Shown here in pieces: positions 7,240 to 14,761 of a stretch of DNA of 34,854 nucleotides. The stretch is from Herpetosiphon llansteffanensis (GTDB lineage: Bacteria; Chloroflexota; Chloroflexia; Chloroflexales; Herpetosiphonaceae), in contig NZ_PUBZ01000121.1 in the NCBI RefSeq assembly GCF_003205875.1, forward strand, positions 1 through 34,854, given 5' to 3'. A program made the position numbers and the translations under genes. The notes under the pieces were generated by a model that searched no databases, was not told the DNA's origin, and was given only the letters and a program-made list of their open reading frames with translations. Numbering within the stretch: position 1 is the first letter of the stretch; each line of letters starts with the position of its first letter.

Positions 7240-7638
7240 ATGCGTTGGTTACAACACCCTCAATTATTACGCTACGCGATTCGGTTTGATGGAGTAAGCG
7301 CTGGAACTTTGATGCTCGGCTTGCTTGGCTTGAATCAACCGCTGGCCCAAGTATTTGGCTTGCCAAGCAGCTTTTTGTGGTATGTCGGCTTGGGCTTAAT
7401 TCCTTGGGTGACGTGGTTGGTTTGGTTGTCGTTTCGGCCTACGATCAGTCGGGCGGCAGCTTGGTTCGTGGTTGTGGTTAATGGGCTGTGGCTGGCAGAA
7501 AGCATTTGGTTGATTGTTGGGCCAACCTTTGAGCCAACGGTTTGGGGCTATGGATTCTTGATTGCGCAAGCTATTTTGGTGGCGCTGATTACCGAGACCG
7601 AAATTATTGCGCTGCGCCGCAAGCTGGTTAATGCCTAA
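7240..7638 (+). CDS. Small membrane protein, unknown function
   Basis: 132 residues. Four hydrophobic segments are visible at about 19-38, 44-65, 72-93 and 97-116 (FLWYVGLGLIPWVTWLVWL and AAAWFVVVVNGLWLAE among them), and it ends in a basic tail IIALRRKLVNA. The pattern resembles DUF4345-like or SPW-type integral membrane proteins, but I cannot assign it. The start at 7240 is preferred over the ATG at 7234 because AAGGAG (7227-7232) is seven bases before 7240 and only one before 7234. It is divergent from, and probably controlled by, the XRE/MmyB regulator through the palindrome at 7135-7151. Confidence 0.75.
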   Translation: MRWLQHPQLLRYAIRFDGVSAGTLMLGLLGLNQPLAQVFGLPSSFLWYVGLGLIPWVTWLVWLSFRPTISRAAAWFVVVVNGLWLAESIWLIVGPTFEPTVWGYGFLIAQAILVALITETEIIALRRKLVNA

Positions 7639-7669
7639 ATTGTAATGTTAGCACGCGAACCCTTGAGAT

Positions 7670-7801
7670 CCCCTCACCCCAACCCCTCTCCCATCGGATG
7701 GGAGAGGGGCTTTAATAGCGTGGTTTTGCCACAATTCATTGGTAAAAACGGGTGCTCCCCCTCGCCCGCGTTCAGTGGGCGAGGGGGTTGGGGGGTGAGG
7801 G
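7670..7801 (-). repeat. Palindromic MITE/REP-like element, copy B
   Basis: This is the inverted-orientation counterpart of the element at 4536-4669, with the same terminal CCCTCACCCC / GGGGTGAGGG inverted ends, internal GC stems and core. It fills the gap between the convergent membrane protein gene and nadA, ending eight bases before the nadA stop. It could serve as a bidirectional terminator. Confidence 0.8.
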
Positions 7802-7809
7802 AACGTTAA

Positions 7810-8934
7810 TTAACCTGCGATTTCCAACATGCGCTCCAAGGCCAAGCGAGCTTTTTGTTTGATTGCGGTTGGCACGGCAATTTGATTCATCACCTTGCCC
7901 TCGACCAAATTCTCTAAAACCCAGCACAATTCCTCGGGATCGATACGATACATGGTTGAACAGAGACAGGCAAACGGCGAAACCGAGACAATCGTTTTAT
8001 CGGGATTATTGCTTTGCAAACGATTGACCAAGTTGATTTCGGTGCCGACTGCCCACATGCTGCCTGCTGGAGCCTGGTTGATCGTTTTGATGATATAGGC
8101 GGTTGAGCCAACATAATCGGCTTCGTTGGTCACGCCCAAAGTGCATTCTGGGTGCACAATCACGTTAATTTCTGGGTGCTTTTCGCGCCAAGCTTTGATG
8201 TAGGCTGGGCGGAATTGCGCATGAACTGAGCAGTGACCAGCCCAAAGCAACACTTCGGCCTCGCGAATTGCCTCTGGCGTGTGGCCACCATAGCGCAAAT
8301 TGGGGTTCCAGACCAACATTTTATCGAGTGGAATGCCAAGTTTGGCAAAAGCCGTGTAGCGGCCAAGGTGCTGGTCGGGCAGGAACAGCATTTTGGGGCG
8401 TAAGCTTTTGGCCCAACGCACAATTGGTTCGGCGTTGGATGACGTGCAGCATGCGCCGCCATGTTCGCCAACAAAAGCCTTGACGGCTGCGGTTGAATTG
8501 ACATAGGTGATGGGCATGACCTGAGCTTCTGCATCGCCCAAAATCTCGTCAAGCTCCTCCCAGACTTCTTCAAGCTGTTCGATGTCGGCCATATCAGCCA
8601 TCGAACAGCCAGCAGTATGGTCGGGCAGAATCACGGTTTGGTCGTCGCGCCCAAGAATATCGGCGCTTTCGGCCATGAAGTGAACCCCACAAAAGACAAT
8701 ATATTCGGCAGCAGCTTTGCGAGCATCAACCGAAAGCCCGTAGGAATCACCGCTCAAATCGGCATGCTTAACAACATCATCACGTTGATAGTGATGGCCC
8801 AGAATAACCAACCGCTCGCCCAATTTGGCCTTAGCCTCAGCAATCCGTTGATCCAATTCTGCGATTGATAGCCCTGCATAATCCTCGGCACGCTCGTGTG
8901 CCACGCCAATTGCTTCGGCTGCGATGACGGTCAT
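7810..8934 (-). CDS. nadA: Quinolinate synthase
   Basis: 374 residues. The enzyme condenses iminoaspartate with dihydroxyacetone phosphate to quinolinate in de novo NAD synthesis, using an oxygen-sensitive [4Fe-4S] cluster. Seen: the substrate motif LGHHYQRDDV (46-55), cluster Cys82 in VFCGVHFMAE, Cys162/163 in GGACCTSSNA, and Cys323/325 in FACLCSTMYR, plus HPECTLGV and GTEINLVNRL. The length is normal for the family's long form. A GGAGG ribosome site precedes the ATG. nadB and nadC are not in the window. Expression is probably tied to NAD status by a repressor acting on the palindromes at 8964-8982 and 9026-9069. Confidence 0.97.
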   Translation of the reverse strand: MTVIAAEAIGVAHERAEDYAGLSIAELDQRIAEAKAKLGERLVILGHHYQRDDVVKHADLSGDSYGLSVDARKAAAEYIVFCGVHFMAESADILGRDDQTVILPDHTAGCSMADMADIEQLEEVWEELDEILGDAEAQVMPITYVNSTAAVKAFVGEHGGACCTSSNAEPIVRWAKSLRPKMLFLPDQHLGRYTAFAKLGIPLDKMLVWNPNLRYGGHTPEAIREAEVLLWAGHCSVHAQFRPAYIKAWREKHPEINVIVHPECTLGVTNEADYVGSTAYIIKTINQAPAGSMWAVGTEINLVNRLQSNNPDKTIVSVSPFACLCSTMYRIDPEELCWVLENLVEGKVMNQIAVPTAIKQKARLALERMLEIAG

Positions 8935-8963
8935 GATGACCCTCCATTGGGTTAATATTCGAT

Positions 8964-8982
8964 TAGTGTCATTTTGACACTA
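8964..8982. promoter_or_regulatory. Perfect 19-bp palindrome in nadA leader
   Basis: TAGTGTCATTTTGACACTA is a perfect 8-3-8 inverted repeat 30 bases upstream of the nadA ATG. Two imperfect versions with the same architecture overlap the promoter. This fits an NAD-metabolism repressor (NiaR, NrtR or NadQ type; which one is not decidable here). Confidence 0.7.
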
Positions 8983-9025
8983 TAAATCGTGAGAAAAAGA
9001 GTGGGACGTAGCAAACGCCCCTAAT

Positions 9026-9069
9026 ATTGTCATTCTAACACAATGATCAGTAGTGTCAAGATGACAATT
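9026..9069 (-). promoter_or_regulatory. nadA promoter overlapped by two imperfect operator palindromes
   Basis: On the minus strand TTGACA (9054-9059) is followed after 16 bases by TAGAAT (9032-9037), a near-consensus sigma-70 promoter. The operator-like repeats TAGTGTCAAGATGACAATT (9051-9069) and ATTGTCATTCTAACACAAT (9026-9044) cover the -35 and -10 respectively, so bound repressor would exclude polymerase. Confidence 0.65.
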
Positions 9070-9135
9070 TTGGACGAGGGATGAGGGGCTAGGGATCAGG
9101 GGTCATTCTGGTAGCTCAATACTAGGATCATGCAT

Positions 9136-9166
9136 TTTAAACCACGAAGGACACGAAGAGCACGAA
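9136..9166. repeat. CACGAAG-type short repeat
   Basis: CCACGAAGGACACGAAGAGC (9137-9156) and the following CACGAAG show three CACGAAG units, a kind of intergenic repeat found in many bacterial genomes. The preceding 9080-9105 stretch (GGGATCAGGGG) resembles the element at the right end of the window. No gene was seen in 9070-9182. Confidence 0.4.
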
Positions 9167-9182
9167 GCTGAATTTATCGGAT

Positions 9183-9611
9183 TTACTTGTTTTGGGCTGG
9201 CCTTGGCTCGATGATTAATGGCTGCAAGCGCGGCCAACAATGCCAGGCAATTGCAATGGCTGCAAGGCATTCGAGGCTGCTGGCGATGGCGATGGCTGCC
9301 GACCATGGCCGAATACTAGCCCAAACCAGCACAGCCAGCGCAGCCTGCAACAAGCCACTGGCCGACCAAACCAACCACGGTGAGCCGCGCCAGCCATGGG
9401 CATCAAGCCGAGGCAAAATCCAAAAAGCTACGCCAAAAATGAGGTTGAGCAACCAGCCCACCAACATGGCATGAATGTGGGCCGTGCGCCAATACCAGAT
9501 CCACGGCCAAACGCCAATTGCCTTGCTGACCAACATAATGCCGCCGACGCTGCCGCCAATGACCAAATAGAGCAGGCTGGCGCGAATGCTGAAGATACTA
9601 AATTTTGGCAT
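9183..9611 (-). CDS. 4-TM heme-copper oxidase/NnrS-like membrane protein
   Basis: 142 residues with four membrane helices at about 12-30, 45-66, 80-100 and 103-122. The second carries HIHAMLVGWLLNLIFGVAF followed by WILPR, a pattern of His, Gly-Trp and Leu-Pro resembling the heme-binding helices of cytochrome oxidase subunit I and NnrS-type proteins. It is the last gene of a minus-strand operon (DUF542 protein, 145-residue paralogue, this gene) lying opposite nirK. By context it probably works in nitric oxide or nitrite metabolism, as an NO-response or heme protein; that is inference. Confidence 0.75.
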   Translation of the reverse strand: MPKFSIFSIRASLLYLVIGGSVGGIMLVSKAIGVWPWIWYWRTAHIHAMLVGWLLNLIFGVAFWILPRLDAHGWRGSPWLVWSASGLLQAALAVLVWASIRPWSAAIAIASSLECLAAIAIAWHCWPRLQPLIIEPRPAQNK

Positions 9612-9626
9612 GATTGCACCTCTGCT

Positions 9627-10064
9627 TTATTTGGCTTTGGCAACTTTGGCTTTGACCCGTGGCCAAAGCATCAACAACACGAACCACAAGGCGGCTACTT
9701 GCAGGCAGGCTGCGCTGACGACCGCCCATTTGACGAGGCTGCTTGGTGCCCATTGCAACATTGGCTCGACGACGCTGCGCAGCCCAAGCCCAAGGTTGAA
9801 CGTGGCATAGGCGGCCCATGCTATTTTCTCGTTGCCGCGTGGCTGCTCGCGGCTATGCACCGGAAACAGCCAAATCGCCACGCCAACGATTAATTGTGTG
9901 ACCCAGCCAACCATCAGCGCGTGATAAAACACAATCTGTAAGGCCGCCAAAGGATTGCTTTTCAGCGCCCAAAGCTGGCTGGTGAGCATGGCGATGCCAA
10001 TCGCGAAGGCCAGTACCAGCCAGACAAACGCGGTGCGAATATAGTAACGAGCAAGGGTTGGCAT
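9627..10064 (-). CDS. 4-TM heme-copper oxidase/NnrS-like membrane protein, paralogue
   Basis: 145 residues with four membrane helices, and a basic C-terminus. The motif FYHALMVGWVTQLIVGVA then WLFPV matches the 9183 protein position for position (HAxxVGW, GVAxW, P). The downstream gene begins 15 bases after its stop and the DUF542 gene ends 20 bases before its start, so the three are probably one transcript. Two different single-module proteins side by side suggest that they pair in the membrane; that is inference. Confidence 0.75.
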   Translation of the reverse strand: MPTLARYYIRTAFVWLVLAFAIGIAMLTSQLWALKSNPLAALQIVFYHALMVGWVTQLIVGVAIWLFPVHSREQPRGNEKIAWAAYATFNLGLGLRSVVEPMLQWAPSSLVKWAVVSAACLQVAALWFVLLMLWPRVKAKVAKAK

Positions 10065-10084
10065 GGCACTGGCTCCTTTGCAAA

Positions 10085-10300
10085 CTAGGCTTGGTTGGCC
10101 AAAATTGCATTTAAATCGGCCACGATTGGCGCAAGCTCGACGTTATGGGCTTGGGCTGCTTGGCTGAGGCTTAGGCCACCACCACAGCACAAATCAAAGC
10201 CATGCTGGCGCAAAACGGCCATCACATCGGGGTGGGCATCGGCCAAGCTGGCTAAAGTTGTTTCGGCGATTAGCTCGGGTGTTAAGGTTGTTGCTTGCAT
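10085..10300 (-). CDS. DUF542 / ScdA-RIC N-terminal domain protein
   Basis: 71 residues, a standalone copy of the small domain that begins ScdA/YtfE/RIC proteins, which repair Fe-S clusters after nitric oxide or oxidative damage. The signature HGFDLCCGGGLSLSQAA with its Cys pair is present, and the helical stretch before it (LADAHPDVMAVLRQ) is typical. The hemerythrin-like di-iron domain of full RIC proteins is missing. The start at 10300 is chosen from AAGGAG eight bases upstream; a longer in-frame start at 10417 would run through the inverted repeat at 10364-10409 and lacks a ribosome site. It is divergent from nirK. Confidence 0.85.
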   Translation of the reverse strand: MQATTLTPELIAETTLASLADAHPDVMAVLRQHGFDLCCGGGLSLSQAAQAHNVELAPIVADLNAILANQA

Positions 10301-10363
10301 CAGCTTGCTCCTTGCAAAAATAAAGCTGAGCCTACGATAGCCGATCGCTGGCAACACAGCAGC

Positions 10364-10409
10364 GACTTTTCTCACAAGCGGCCTAGCTTCAGGCCATGCG
10401 AGAAAAGTC
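10364..10409. promoter_or_regulatory. Nested inverted repeat between the DUF542 gene and nirK
   Basis: GACTTTTCTC (10364-10373) and GAGAAAAGTC (10400-10409) are perfect 10-base arms. Inside lies a second dyad, GGCCT (10380-10384) and AGGCC (10391-10395). Placed between divergent NO-related genes, it could be a paired operator or a cruciform. It does not match the usual TTGAT-N4-ATCAA Fnr/Dnr box. Confidence 0.5.
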
Positions 10410-10541
10410 ACAGCCAAAAATTTTCAGCGGTTCTAAGCTAGCGCTATGTAATTACAACGGCTGGCCCAATCCAATTGCATATCGATCACTGGCGATTCCC
10501 AGCATCGATTGATGGTTCGCTTTCAAGCAAGGAGCGTCGCA

Positions 10542-11930
10542 ATGAACCGCCGATCATTCACTATGGTAGTGATTTTTAGCCTGTTATTAACCAGTATTGC
10601 CGCCTGTGGCGACCAAGCAAGTCGCACGAGTTCGCTCTCACCAACAGCTTCGCATAACCCCGCAAGCCAAGCGGTGAGCCACCAAACAAGTCAACAAACG
10701 AGCCAAGCAGTGCTCGAAATTCATGCATTTGAAATGGGCTTCAAGCCACAGAATCTGACTGTGCCAAGTGCTGGCGTTTATACAATCAAATTAGTTAATG
10801 ATGGCGTGATTCCACACGACATAACCTTGCCTGATGGCACCAAAATTAGTGCCAATAGCAACGAAACGGTCACTGCCGACGTGACGGTTCCCGCCGAAGG
10901 TCTGAGCTTTATTTGCGCCGTGCCTGGCCACGAAGCCGCTGGCATGAAAGGCACGATTCAAGTTGCTTCGGCCAATGCAGCCGTCACGCCAACCATGATG
11001 GACGACCATAGCGGCCCTGCGCCAGAGAGCAATATTGCCGCCGATGAGTCGGCTCCAGAATATATTTTGTACGATGCCAAAGCTCCTGTTGCCCTCGAAG
11101 GCACAGTCCACGAGATTGATTTGGTGGTTGAAGAAAAAGATATGACTGTGGCTCCTGGCTATGTGCAGCATGTCTGGACGTTTGGCGGCACTGTGCCTGG
11201 CCCCGTAATTCGGGTCAAAGTTGGCGATACCGTGCGGATTAACCTGAAAAACCCAAGCTCGAACGAAGTGCCGCACTCGATCGACTTCCACTCCAGCGAG
11301 GTTGCTTGGAACGACGAAATGACCTCGATCAATGTTGGCGAAGATAAAGTTTACGAGTGGAAAGCCAATTATGCTGGGGTTTGGATGTATCACTGTGGCA
11401 CGACTCCAGCGCTGCATCACATTGCCAATGGTATGTATGGAATGGTGATTGTTGAACCCAAGGAAGGTTTGCCAGCAGTTGATCACGAAGTTGCCTTGGT
11501 GCAAAGCGAATGGTATCTCGGCCCGCAAGGCGATTTGGTCAGCCTCGAAAAAGCTGCTTCAGCTGCCCCAGCGCCTGAGTATGTTGTGTTCAACGGCGTT
11601 GCCAACCAATACAAAGATCATCCAATCGAAGTCAAAACTGGGGGCAGTGTGCGGGTGTTTGTGCTGAATGCTGGCCCAAGCATCGATAGCTCATTCCACG
11701 TGGTTGGTACAATTTTCAACACCGTGATCAAAGAAGGGGTGCAATTACGGCCTGAAACTGCCAATGGCTATGGCTCGCAGGCTGTCGATTTAGCCCCAGC
11801 CCAAGGCGCAATTGTCGAATTTCGCACCGCAGAAGATGGCTTGTATCCAATTGTGACCCACGCGTTCAACTTTGTGGGACGTGGGGCCTTGGGCCTATTC
11901 CAAGCAGGCGATGGCGACCCCAAAAACTAA
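10542..11930 (+). CDS. nirK: Copper nitrite reductase, three-domain lipoprotein
   Basis: 462 residues. It reduces nitrite to nitric oxide outside the cytoplasmic membrane. A signal peptide ends in lipobox IAAC (Cys22), then a Ser/Thr/Gln linker. An extra N-terminal cupredoxin (about 55-142) has type 1 ligands His92, Cys125, His130 and Met135. Two NirK cupredoxin domains follow: type 1 copper His245, Cys285, His293, Met298; type 2 copper His250, His284, His440; catalytic Asp248 and His386. The Cys-to-His loop (CGTTPALHH) is one residue shorter than in classic NirK. The fused cupredoxin is probably an electron inlet. The start at 10542 is supported by AAGGAG. The neighbours (ferredoxin, Crp/Fnr regulator, NnrS-like and RIC-like genes) make a nitrite/NO module. 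Confidence 0.95.
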   Translation: MNRRSFTMVVIFSLLLTSIAACGDQASRTSSLSPTASHNPASQAVSHQTSQQTSQAVLEIHAFEMGFKPQNLTVPSAGVYTIKLVNDGVIPHDITLPDGTKISANSNETVTADVTVPAEGLSFICAVPGHEAAGMKGTIQVASANAAVTPTMMDDHSGPAPESNIAADESAPEYILYDAKAPVALEGTVHEIDLVVEEKDMTVAPGYVQHVWTFGGTVPGPVIRVKVGDTVRINLKNPSSNEVPHSIDFHSSEVAWNDEMTSINVGEDKVYEWKANYAGVWMYHCGTTPALHHIANGMYGMVIVEPKEGLPAVDHEVALVQSEWYLGPQGDLVSLEKAASAAPAPEYVVFNGVANQYKDHPIEVKTGGSVRVFVLNAGPSIDSSFHVVGTIFNTVIKEGVQLRPETANGYGSQAVDLAPAQGAIVEFRTAEDGLYPIVTHAFNFVGRGALGLFQAGDGDPKN

Positions 11931-11944
11931 ACGAGCATCAATTG

Positions 11945-11979
11945 AGCTGGCAGCGTGGGTTTTGCTCGCGCTGCCAGCT
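11945..11979 (+). terminator. Hairpin between nirK and the ferredoxin gene
   Basis: AGCTGGCAGCG (11945-11955) pairs perfectly with CGCTGCCAGCT (11969-11979) across a 13-base loop. No U-tract follows. It may be a weak terminator or an mRNA-stabilising end for nirK, uncoupling it from the ferredoxin gene. Confidence 0.5.
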
Positions 11980-11996
11980 AACGATCGGAGTTGATG

Positions 11997-12251
11997 ATGT
12001 TTTTGCCAGTGATCAATTTGCAACGCTGTGTTGCCTGTGGGGTTTGTGAAGCGATTTGTCCAACCAAGGCAGTGACGCTTGAGCACCAGCAAGCAATCTT
12101 GAGCAAGCCCGAAGCCTGTACCTTTTGTGATCGCTGCGAAGCGGCCTGCCCAACCGAGGCCATTAGTCGTTCGTTTGCGATTCGCTTCGCGCCAAGCAGC
12201 CAGCCGTTGACTAAAGCTCAGCTTGGGCAGCTAAACCTTGGGGATCGATAA
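11997..12251 (+). CDS. 2[4Fe-4S] ferredoxin
   Basis: 84 residues. Two complete cluster motifs are visible: CVACGVCEAICPTKA and CTFCDRCEAACPTEA (CxxCxxCxxxCP twice), the bacterial-type 2[4Fe-4S] ferredoxin. It is a soluble low-potential electron carrier. Three in-frame starts cluster at 11991-11997; the ATG at 11997 is six bases after GGAG and is preferred. Its last 41 bases overlap the end of the convergent Crp/Fnr gene. Coming just after nirK, it may feed electrons to NO or nitrite turnover or to Fe-S repair; the partner is unknown. Confidence 0.9.
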   Translation: MFLPVINLQRCVACGVCEAICPTKAVTLEHQQAILSKPEACTFCDRCEAACPTEAISRSFAIRFAPSSQPLTKAQLGQLNLGDR

Positions 12252-12879
12252 TTTCGATCATGCCACGATCAAGCCGAATCAAGCCTTGAGCATCAAAGGC
12301 CTTCAGTGCCCGCCCAACCATCTCGCGTACTGAGCCAATGTGGGCCGCCATTTCGGCCTGGGTTAATGGCGCTAATTGCGGGTTATGTTCGGCCAAACTG
12401 GCCTGTTGCAACAACAAACGCGCCAAGCGCCCGTTGACTGTATGCAGTGCCAAATTTTCAATCAAGCCAACCAAGCTATGCAAGCGATTGGCAAACTCAC
12501 CAAGCACCGCCAAGGCCAATTCGGGGTATTGTTGGGCCACCTGGCGAATATGTTCACGTGGAATTGCTAATAATTGGCTGGTGATAAGGGCTTCGCTGGT
12601 GGCGGGGCAGCGCGGCTCACGAAACATCGGCACAGTATTAAAATGATCATTGGCCTCGACCAAATGTAAAATATGCTCACGGCCTTCAATTGAATGGCGC
12701 ACAACCTTGATGCGCCCGCTATACAGCAAGTACATGGCAGTGGCTGGCTCGCCCTCAAGCGTGATAATGCTGCCACGTTCGACAGTTTGTTCATAGGCAT
12801 GGCTGCTCAAAGCAGCAATAATTGGTGGCGATAGATCGCGGGTGAAACTGACATGGGCAAATAACGCATTTCGATCCAT
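12211..12879 (-). CDS. Crp/Fnr-family regulator, probably of the NO/nitrite module
   Basis: 222 residues. A cyclic-nucleotide-type beta barrel (about 15-125) is followed by the dimerisation helix (about 128-155) and a winged helix (about 165-215) with recognition helix IGSVREMVGRALKAF. There is no N-terminal Cys cluster, so it is not an oxygen-sensing Fnr. By position it is a candidate for a Dnr/NnrR-like NO or redox regulator of nirK and the NnrS-like genes; this is inferred from context. It is divergent from the cupin gene with only 56 bases between the two starts, and its 3' end overlaps the ferredoxin gene by 41 bases. Confidence 0.9.
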   Translation of the reverse strand: MDRNALFAHVSFTRDLSPPIIAALSSHAYEQTVERGSIITLEGEPATAMYLLYSGRIKVVRHSIEGREHILHLVEANDHFNTVPMFREPRCPATSEALITSQLLAIPREHIRQVAQQYPELALAVLGEFANRLHSLVGLIENLALHTVNGRLARLLLQQASLAEHNPQLAPLTQAEMAAHIGSVREMVGRALKAFDAQGLIRLDRGMIEIIDPQGLAAQAEL

Positions 12880-12935
12880 CTGTAGTATCCTCGTTGCACT
12901 AGAACGCTCACATCATAGTACAAGGAATTTGCCCA

Positions 12936-13319
12936 ATGCATGCATTACTTTCACAATTGATTGTTGGTACGTTTGCGCCGCTGGATTTGGCTCAACTGCG
13001 CAGCCAGAGCGAAATTGACGGGCCGTTGTGGAGCTATACAACTGAGCAATTGAACCTTAATTTGCTGCGTTTTCGCTTTGGCGATGGCATTCCCAACCAT
13101 CAAAACCACGAAGTTGATGTGCTGTTGTTGGTGCTTGAAGGCACTGGCATGTTGGAGATCGATCAGGTGCAGCAGCCGATTGGTGCTGGCTCGATTATTT
13201 GTGTACCACGTGGCGCTGCCCGTTCAATTCAAGCCACCAGTAGCGAATTAATTTATTTTAGTTGCCATCAACGGCGGGCGGGCCTGTTTCCAACCGTCAC
13301 CAAGCACAACGCCATGTGA
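12936..13319 (+). CDS. Small cupin protein
   Basis: 127 residues, a single cupin beta barrel. Motif 1 is seen as GIPNHQNHEVDVLLLVLEG (His-x2-His and Glu typical of metal cupins) and motif 2 as GAGSIICVPRGAARSIQA. There is no DNA-binding domain. It is divergent from the Crp/Fnr regulator and 70 bases upstream of the NnrS-like gene on the same strand. Its role is not known; small cupins in NO or nitrite loci could bind metal or a small ligand. Confidence is good for the fold, poor for function. Confidence 0.8.
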   Translation: MHALLSQLIVGTFAPLDLAQLRSQSEIDGPLWSYTTEQLNLNLLRFRFGDGIPNHQNHEVDVLLLVLEGTGMLEIDQVQQPIGAGSIICVPRGAARSIQATSSELIYFSCHQRRAGLFPTVTKHNAM

Positions 13320-13389
13320 GAAATATCGCTGTGCTGAACGCGCTTTCTGCATAGACTAGCCCCAGATCTGCTAGTTGATGGAGTTTTGT

Positions 13390-14649
13390 ATGGCGCGGCA
13401 TAGTAAATTATTTTGGCTCAGTGGGCTGGCAGCGTTGTTGCTGGCCACGGTTGTGCACTTGGCTTTGACGGCTGCTGGCCCGCAGCGCTGGGATGCGTGG
13501 GTGCATCTGCTGCTCTATGGCTGGATCAGCTGTAGTATTTTTGCGGTTAATTATCACACCACCCCCGTATTTAGTGGCCGCAACTTCCCCAAACCAGCGT
13601 GGCTAGAAGTGCACTGGTTGGTTTGGAGCTTGGGCGTGATATTGGCGAGCAGCGGCCTTGTTTGGTATAGCCAACTGAGCTATCGGCTTGGCTTGGGCTT
13701 GGAATGGCTTGGCAGCTGGTTGTTTATGGCGAATATTGTTCAATTATTGCGCAGCCCCAAATTGCGCCCAAGCATGCCTTCTTCGCCACAGCAACAACAG
13801 ATCGATCGGCTCTCGACTCTCGCAACCAAGACCTCTGGCGCAAGTTTACCGGTGGCCTTGAGCTTAATTCTAGCCCGTGAATTTGGCTTAATTCATGCCC
13901 GTTGGCTGTTGAGCGCCGAGCATTTGCTGACCCTCGGCTGGATGATGTTGATGATTATTGGGGTTGGCTGCCATGTGCTGCCGCGTTGGTCGGGCCAAGC
14001 GACGCGCAATCCAGGCTGGTTGCGGGCTGGCTTGGGCTTGCATCACGTTGGCTTGCTGTGCATTGTGCTTGGCTTGGGCTTTGATCTGCCAGCAGTATTT
14101 GCGCTTGGCGCGAGCTTGGTTTTCTGTGCGCTTTGTTGCTGTGTCTGGTTGTTGGTTCCAGCTTTAGCAACCGTCGCCGCCAAGCAAGCACATCAATTGA
14201 GCATCGTGCAGCCGCGCCGAATTGGGCCTTTGACCATGTGGTGCATTCGGGCAGCGGTTTTCTATTTGGCAGTTGGCATCGGCTTTGGCATGAGCTTTGC
14301 CTTTGATCGGGCTTTGGGCGCGCAACTTCGCCCAATCCATGTTGAATCGAATTTAGCTGGCTTTGCGACGATTTTAATTTATGGCATGGCCTATTTTATG
14401 CTGCCGCGTTTTATGGGGCGGCCATTGGGCCTCGCCGGAATTGCCAATTGGCAAGTGTTTTTGGCAATTAGCGCGGTGTTGCTGATTGATCTTGGTTGGG
14501 CTGGCTTGGTGGCAGGTGTGGCATTGGCACGTTGGTTGCTGGTGTTTGGCGCAAGCCTGCATGGCTTGGCGGCCCTGCTATTCAGCTTCAGCATGCTGGC
14601 GACGATCTATCAGCCAGCGCAGGTGCGGCGTTTGGCGCATAAATCTTAA
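13390..14649 (+). CDS. NnrS-like polytopic membrane protein
   Basis: About 419 residues with some 12 membrane helices. Three copies of a helix motif are seen: HLLLYGWISCSIFAVNYHTTP near the start, HLLTLGWMMLMIIGVGCHVLP in the middle and HVESNLAGFATILIYGMAY then FMLPR near the end. This His / Gly-Trp / Leu-Pro pattern resembles NnrS, a heme- and copper-containing membrane protein that protects against NO stress, and distantly oxidase subunit I. The start at 13390 is chosen from GGAG (13380-13383) six bases upstream rather than the TTG at 13375. It closes the nitrite/NO island. It shares its motif with the 4-TM proteins at 9183 and 9627. Confidence 0.8.
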   Translation: MARHSKLFWLSGLAALLLATVVHLALTAAGPQRWDAWVHLLLYGWISCSIFAVNYHTTPVFSGRNFPKPAWLEVHWLVWSLGVILASSGLVWYSQLSYRLGLGLEWLGSWLFMANIVQLLRSPKLRPSMPSSPQQQQIDRLSTLATKTSGASLPVALSLILAREFGLIHARWLLSAEHLLTLGWMMLMIIGVGCHVLPRWSGQATRNPGWLRAGLGLHHVGLLCIVLGLGFDLPAVFALGASLVFCALCCCVWLLVPALATVAAKQAHQLSIVQPRRIGPLTMWCIRAAVFYLAVGIGFGMSFAFDRALGAQLRPIHVESNLAGFATILIYGMAYFMLPRFMGRPLGLAGIANWQVFLAISAVLLIDLGWAGLVAGVALARWLLVFGASLHGLAALLFSFSMLATIYQPAQVRRLAHKS

Positions 14650-14761
14650 TCTAGCCTTTAATTCATGGGCTACGATTGTGGCGTATAGTGGGACTGTGAT
14701 GAATTGAGGGCGGTGCAAGCAGGTTTTCTGTGCATTGGCCCACAGCGAGAAGGATTCTGCG

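Noticed and set aside
10300-10541. Fnr/Dnr box before nirK
   Set aside because: No convincing TTGAT-N4-ATCAA was found; the only strong symmetry is the nested dyad at 10364-10409.
10791-11528. 245-codon frame antisense to nirK
   Set aside because: nirK on the other strand has every copper ligand in place; the antisense frame shows no domain.
12880-12935. Bidirectional promoter pair between the Crp/Fnr and cupin genes
   Set aside because: Promoters must exist, but no pair of hexamers with proper spacing could be defended in these 56 bases.
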